In this document: one piece after another, positions 57,754 through 64,000 of the stretch
Layout of the letters: every line of letters begins with the position of its first letter
How positions within the stretch are numbered: the first letter of the stretch is position 1
Notes under the pieces: model-generated
Told to the model about the DNA's origin: nothing
Databases searched by the model: none
What the model saw: the letters and a program-made list of their open reading frames with translations, nothing else
Translations under genes and position numbers: made by a program
Assembly: GCF_011075055.1 (NCBI RefSeq)
Contig: NC_058150.1
Span: 9,586,330-9,650,329, forward strand
Reading direction: 5' to 3'
Source: Mangifera indica
Taxonomy: Eukaryota; Streptophyta; Magnoliopsida; Sapindales; Anacardiaceae
DNA: 64,000 nucleotides

Positions 57754-58967
57754 ATGGCTAATACATCTACTCCTATTTTCGCTAAAGGGCAATGCACCAC
57801 GAGGCCTCATTTGCTTTGTGGAACAAATTATACCCAATAGAAAATTAGAATGAGACTTCTTGTTTGGTCTATTAACTTTAGATTTTCAAGAATCATTGAA
57901 CATGGTGATTTTGCCCTAATAGACCTTATAACCAATGAACTAAAAAATGAAATGGATTTTAATGATGAGGATGAAAAGATGATGAGCTTAAATGCTACAA
58001 CTATGAACATCTTGTTTTATGCTTTTAATGACACAACATTTAATAAGGTATTGACTTGTGAGTCTACTAAAGAAGTTTAGACCATACTTCAAACCACATA
58101 TGAAAGGAACAAACTAAGTTAAAGAATCAAAGATTGAGTTTCTCTTATGAGAATACGAGTTATTCAAAATGAAATCTGGAGAAAACATAACTGACATGTA
58201 CAAGTGGTTCTCTAACTTGGTAAACGATCTCAAAGGGCTCGAAAAGAGATTTGAGACAATCAAATTGATAAATAAGATTTTGAGATTATTATCGGATTCT
58301 TGAACTATAAAGGTAATGGCTATTAAAGAGTTCAAAGATCTTAGCAAGATAGGAATGGATGAGTTTATAGAAAGTCTCTTTACTTATGAAATGAAGAGAA
58401 AACCAAAAGAAGAAGAAGTTAAGGCTAAAAAAGATATTGCATTGAAGGTTATGGATGAAAAGGAAAATGAAGGAAATTCTTCCATGGATAAAGATGATAT
58501 GAGTCTCTTGGCTAGTAAATTTAACAAATTTCTATCAAGATAAAAAAGGAACAAAGGAAAAGGAGTTTGCTAGACAAAGAAGAACAAAAGAGGATGGCAA
58601 AAAAGGCAACAATGAGATGATATGTTATGAATGCAAGAAACCAGGCCATATTTGCCAAGATTGTCCTCTAAGAAAAAAGAAGAAGGATAAAAAGGAGAAA
58701 AGATTCAAGAAGAAAGTGTTTGTTGCCACCTGGAGTGATTTGGAGGATGAGGTGAATGATTCAAACTCAGACTGTTTGCATAAATTACAAGATGCATTTA
58801 AAACCCTGATGCATGAGTATGAAAATATGGAAGCAAAATATAAATCATTAAAGAAACTATTAATTTGCATTAAAAAAGAACATGATATACTTGCGCATGA
58901 TCATGATGAATTGGCTAAGAAATATGATGTTGTTAAAAATGAAAGGAATCATGCCCAAAGAAATTAA
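57754..58967 (+). pseudogene. gag of the Sirevirus-like copia element
   Basis: ATG 57754 opens MANTSTPIFAKGQ, then a TAG at 57838 replaces a Trp codon. The body shows LNATTMNILFYAFNDTTFNKV (UBN2-type gag), AIKEFKDLSKIGMDEFI, the CCHC knuckle CYECKKPGHICQDC (58623-58664) and an acidic DLEDEVNDSNSD motif with a coiled-coil-like tail, as in SIRE-lineage gag proteins. Frameshifts near 58080-58315 and 58545-58615 break it. Confidence 0.75.
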
Positions 58968-59389
58968 CATGCATGACAGAGGAACATGAAAAATTAAAGA
59001 AAAAAGGTATCTAGTTTGAATGAATTATTTGAAAATTTCAAAATAGGCACTAAGAGGTTGAATGAGATGTTTGCATCTCAAAGAAGTGGTCTTAATAAGG
59101 AAGGATTAGACTATAATGGAAGTAACATTTTTTCAAACACATATAGGTCATTAAATAAGTCTTATACATTATATATGAAATGCAAATTTTGTTCATTCAT
59201 TGGGCATACTATTAGACATTGTCTAATTAGGAATAGTAAATCTTTTAAAGTGTAGAAGGTTTGGGTTCCTAAAGGGATACTTAAGCTAATGTTGTTGGAC
59301 CTAAGACCAAAACTATTTGGGTACCAAAAAGTAAATAGATGGATTTATCTTGTAAGCTTGTCTGCAATCTTCCTTAAGATTCTCTAACA

Positions 59390-62300
59390 AATGGTATTTA
59401 GTGGATGCTTGTGACACATGACGGGAGATAAAAGTTTATTCTTCTGTTTAAAGGCTAACGATGGAGGTAATGTCAACTTTGGAGACAACTCCAAAGAAAA
59501 GTAGTTAGCACCAACACAATAGATAACTCATCTTTTTCAATTAATGATGTTTTACTAGTTGAAGATCTTAAGCATAATTTACTTATTATAAGTCAATTGT
59601 ATGACAAGAGATTTAAGATTAGTCTTTATTTTTTATGTTATGAAATTGTTGATGATAACACAAATGCAATTGCATTCATTAGCCATGGGCATTCAAATGT
59701 GTACATTATAGACTTACCTGATATTACATTTAGAGACCTATGTCTCATGTCAACTAAAGAGGAGGACATGTGGCTATGACATAGAAGACTAAGACGTGCA
59801 AGCATTGATATTCTTCAAAAGCTTTCAAAAAGAAACTTAGTAAAAGGTTTTCCTAAACTAATTTTTAAAAAGGATCATATGTGTGATGCTTGCATGAAAG
59901 GCAAACAAATAAGAATTTGCTTTAAGTCTAAAAATTGTGTATCAACCTTAAGAGCCCTTTTACTTTTACATATGGACTTATGTGAACCATTTAGAACTAT
60001 AAGTCTAGGTAGAAAGCATTATTGTTTTGTAATTATTGACAAGTTTTTAAGATTTACTTGCGTCTTGCTTCTTATAAATAAGGTGATACATTCCATGCAT
60101 TTGTTTCATTTGTTAAGAAATTGCAAAACCAAGTAGGTTTTGCAATTACATGCATTAAAAGTGATCATAAAAAAGAGTTTGAAAATTTGGATTTTGAAAT
60201 ATTTTGTAATAAACATGACATTGAACCCAATTTTTTGGCACCTAGGATCTCTCAACAAAATGGAGTTATTGAGAAAGAAATAGGACACTTGTAAAATTAA
60301 CTAGACCATGTTGTGCGAAAATGATTTGCCTAATGATTTTTGGGATGAAGTCATTAATACTTCATGTTACATTATAAATAAGGTCATGATTAGACTAATT
60401 CTCAAGAAAACTCCTTATGAGTTATTCAAAGGAAAAAAAAAAATATTGCATATTTTCATCCCTTTGGGTGCAAATGTTTTGTGTTCAATAATTGTAAGGA
60501 TAACTTAGGAAAATTCAATGCCAAGTTAGATGAAGCAATTTTCCTAAGTTACTCTTCCTTAGCCAAAGCATACAGAGTCTTCAACAAGAGAACTCTCTTA
60601 GTTGAAGAATTTATTCATGTGGTATTTGATGAATCTCTCAAGTATGCATATAATAAAAATGAAAATGAAGTCATTAAGCTCATGAAGGATTTACAAATCA
60701 AGGACTCATTTCAACCAAAAGAAAATAAAGAAGATCATCAATTTGAGATTAAAGATCAAAAGGATGAATTCATGTAACCTCAAGAACCACAAAGAGAAAT
60801 CTCATATCGAAAGGGAGAAGTGAAAGAATGAAGGATTATTGGAAACCCTACCCAAGGAGTAAAAACTAGAGCTTTATTGAGGAACACATGCCAATATATG
60901 ACATTCTTGTAACAAATAGAGCCTAAGATGGTAGAAAAAGCTCTTGAAAATGAAAGTTGGGTGTTTGCAATGTAAGAAGAGTTATACCAATTTGAAAGAA
61001 GTAATGTTTGGGAACTAGTTCCAAGGTCAACGGATCATCCGACCATCAACACAAAATGGGTATACCAAAATAAAGTGGATGAGTTTGACATTGTTATTCA
61101 AAACAAGATGAGACTAATTGCTCAAGGGTATTTTCAAAAGGAAGGTATTGATTTTGATGAAATCTATGCACCTATAGCTAGACTAGAAGCAATTAGAATG
61201 TGGCTTGCATATGTATGTCATTTTGATTTCAAATTATTTCAAATGGATATCAAAAGTTCATTTTTAAATGGTTTTATTAAGAAGAAGTCTTTGTTGAACA
61301 ACATTTCAATTTTTAAAATCACAAATTTCCAAATCATGTGTTTAGATTGGGAAAATCTTTATATGGTTTAAAGTAAGCTTCTAAAGCTTGGTATGAAAGA
61401 TTAAGTCTTTTTTTAATTCAAAATGATTTTTCAAAAAGAAAAGTGAATACCACCTTATTTATAAAAAGACATATGCAAGATATTTTAATTGTTCAAATTT
61501 ATATTGATGACATCATCTTTGGTACTACTAATGAGTTTCTTTGTAGAGATTTTTCTAAGATGATATAGGGTGAGTTTGAAATGAGTATGATGGAAGAGCT
61601 AAAATACTTCTTAGAACTTCAAATCAATCAAACAAAGGAAGAGATCTTGCTCAACCAAGCCAAATATGCCAAAGACCTTCTCAAAAGGTTTAACATGCAA
61701 GATGTCAAGGAGCAACCTACTCTCATAAGTATGTCTCTAAAATTAGATATGGATGAGGGAGGTTAAAGTGTTGATACCAAAGCATATAGAAGCATGATAG
61801 GCGCATTATTGTATTTGACTGCATCTAAGCCTGATGTCATGTTTAGTGTATGCATGTATGCATGTTTTCAAGTGAATCCTAAGGAATCACATCTCAGTGT
61901 TGTTAAACAAATCTTGAGATACCTTAAGGGTACCTTAAATGTTGGTTTATGGTACTCTAAAGGATCTTCATTCGAATTACAAGCATTTTTGGAGTTCAAT
62001 TTTAGAGGATATCGAATATATAGGAAAAACACAAGTAGCACTTGTCATTTTTTAGGTATCATGCTTGTCTCTTGGTTTTCAAAAAAATAAAATTTGGTGG
62101 CAACATATACTACCAAAGCTAAATATGTTTTCATGGCTAATTGTTATGCAAAACCTTTATGAATGAAACAACTTATGGATTTTGGTTTTGAAATGAAAAA
62201 CATCCCAATCTTTTGTGACAACATAAGTACCATTCAACTTTCCAAAAATCCTATCTTGCATTCTAGGACAAAGCATATAAACATTATACATCACTTTTTG

Positions 62301-62441
62301 CATGATCATGTTAGTAAGAGTGATATTCGGATTGAATTTATTGACACTAATCATCAACTTGCTGACATTTTTACTAAGCCTTTTGATAAGGATTGTTTTT
62401 GCTTTATTCGAAGAAAGTTGGGTATGATCAATGCAAATTAA
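59390..62441 (+). pseudogene. pol of the Sirevirus-like copia element
   Basis: In order: protease remnant HMTGDKSLF (near 59420); pre-integrase HRRLRRASIDILQKL and CDACMKGKQ (59780-59910); integrase start LLHMDLCEPFRT; LPNDFWDEVINTSCYIINK (60325 on); RT with NTKWVYQNKVDE, IARLEAIRMWLAY, FQMDIKSSFLNG (61230) and YIDDIIFGT (61500); and RNase H/C-terminus with YRSMIGALLYLTASKPD, LRYLKGT and DNISTIQLSKNP to ADIFTKPF, ending in TAA at 62439-62441. Domain order (integrase before RT) is copia. More than ten stops and frameshifts make it dead. Confidence 0.85.
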
Positions 62442-63560
62442 GTGTTTAATTTGAAGAGAGTTTGGTATGATCAATGGAAATCAAGTAAGTGTTTACTGCT
62501 CTCATTAATTGATTATGTTGAATCTTGATTATGTTAACTTTAGTATGGTATCTTGATTGATTGTGCTATATTTGTGCTTGTCAAGATGAACGTAGATATT
62601 TTGTGATCATTTAAAAATGTATTTTTATTCACATAGCATAAATGCATAATACAAATTCGAGTCGAATCAATTCAAACTTGTGTTCAAAGTTAATCGAATC
62701 TCGAATTATATCAAATGTCCTTAACTTGATCAAAATATTCAAATTTCATTATTTTGAGATATTGAATATTTTGGTCACCTTTCTTTGCTGAACTAAGTCC
62801 ATAAATTTTTTTTTTAAGTTTTAGTTGTTTCTACTGAGATTGTTTAGAAAACCATGACCTGAAAATTTTTTAAAAGTTTGTTTTTGTTGAGATTGTCTAG
62901 AAATCTTGATTTGAAAAGTCATTATAAATTTTATTTGACCTGCATGGTCATCTATTTATGCTTTAGGACAAAAATCAACTCTGCTAATTTCTAGAAAATG
63001 CATCTGTTAAAAATAATTTTTGGCACAACTAGTTAAATGTGATTTGAACCTGGACATTCACAATGTCTATATGAATTTATTGTTTTATTTATATACATAT
63101 ATTATTCTATTGTTATTTTATTATTATTATCTTATTCTATCACATTTACACATATGTTTATATATATTATTTTTTTGGTCACATGTGTCATAGTGTGCAT
63201 GCTAAACATGCCACTCATGACAATGCTTCTTTATGCATTTATTTAAAAAAAATTATATATATTTAGTTTTCAGGTCATTTAGTGTCACATATCACTTTTT
63301 ATTACTAAAAACAAAGCCCTAAATTTTCTATTCACTCTCTTTGCTGACATACATTTCCTTTTTCTTTGCTCTAGTTTGCTCCACTTTTTTCATAATATTC
63401 TCACAAGGACAACCCTTGTAGCATACTCACTTCATATTACATTTATTCACCAAAGCTTCTTATTGACAAGTTCTCATGATTTGTTCTTATATTCATCACG
63501 ATTCTCACAAATTTGTGTCAACGACAATTCAAGTTTTTTTTTGTATTGTGATTTAACTTC
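62442..63560 (+). other. Post-pol spacer of the Sirevirus-like element
   Basis: About 1.1 kb of AT-rich sequence without a frame. A short repeat, TTGGTATGATCAATG-AAAT (62418-62440 and 62461-62480), overlaps the pol end. Confidence 0.55.
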
Positions 63561-64000
63561 ATGGTTCCAAGAACTAGGCGACCTAAGTCAAAGGAATTAG
63601 GTAATTCTTGATCATATTATGTATCCTTGTTGGAAATGATGAACAGAAGGAATGCCTAAAAGAAATTAGAAATAGAAAAATTCTTGTGGGAAGAAGTATA
63701 TTCTTGCCTATTTTAGAGGAGATTGGCATTGCTAATAAGTTTATAGAGATAATAAATAGGATGAAATGGAGGAACCGATATTTTCATGAGACTTGATGTA
63801 TATAAAATTTCATTTATGAGTTTTATAGTTCTCTAAAAGTTGGAATAGATGTTGAACATCACATTACATATTCTACTATGAAATTTAGATTGCATGGTAA
63901 TAATCATATTGTTACTCCAGAAATATTCACCAAGTGTTTAGAATGTAATTATGATGGAGTTTTGAATGCTCCAGAAAACTTTAATTACTTTGTTGCTTGG
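63561..64000 (+). pseudogene. Downstream accessory (env-like/plant-transposon) ORF, partial
   Basis: ATG 63561 gives MVPRTRRPKSKELGNS and then a stop. Shifting frames continue with ILVGRSIFLPILEEIGIA, FYSSLKVGIDVEHHITYS and IVTPEIFTKCLECNYDGVLN. This resembles the accessory ORF placed after pol in many Sireviruses and the 'putative plant transposon protein' family. It is cut by the window edge and already has several stops. By position it probably belongs to the copia element upstream. Confidence 0.5.

Overview
The window is nuclear DNA of a seed plant, most likely a eudicot. It carries two plant genes whose many introns have GT..AG borders. Between them lie nested LTR retrotransposons of the plant Ty3/gypsy (Tekay/Del-like) and Ty1/copia (including Sirevirus-like) lineages, miniature inverted-repeat elements, AT-rich spacers and (TA)n tracts. 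The species cannot be named from the sequence alone. I see no rRNA, tRNA or CRISPR array.

Left part (1-21,000): a pile of transposons. A decayed copia element is split by a plus-strand solo LTR (359-2648, TSD AATAC). Just beyond its surviving coding part is a minus-strand solo LTR (3343-7818, TSD ATATG). That LTR is itself split by a 2.27-kb hAT-like element (5375-7644, 8-bp TSD) carrying one captured exon of a glycyl-tRNA synthetase gene. Next is a structurally complete but coding-dead Tekay-like gypsy element (8200-17062, TSD CCACT). After it come a Mutator-like transposase remnant and two Mutator-type fold-back MITEs.

Central part (21,000-44,300): two genes on the plus strand. The first is a UBX-domain protein (PUX11-like; 9 coding exons, 521 codons). 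The second is plastid 2-isopropylmalate synthase, the first committed step of leucine synthesis (12 coding exons, 622 codons). Between them are an 841-bp near-perfect hairpin MITE and several hAT-like fragments. IPMS introns 4 and 5 are swollen by small minus-strand non-autonomous LTR elements of one family: a composite four-LTR structure, and a TRIM with only 157 bp between its LTRs. The two genes have no evident functional link.

Right part (44,300-64,000): gene fragments and retrotransposons. There is a second Mutator-like transposase remnant, a 5'-truncated LRR end of a disease-resistance (NLR) gene, and a perfect 143-bp tandem duplication. A DUF688-like pseudogene occurs in two copies as an inverted repeat, each with different lesions. 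Two copia fragments face opposite ways. The window ends in a decayed Sirevirus-like copia element (PBS at 57683, gag, pol) with a downstream accessory ORF that runs off the edge.
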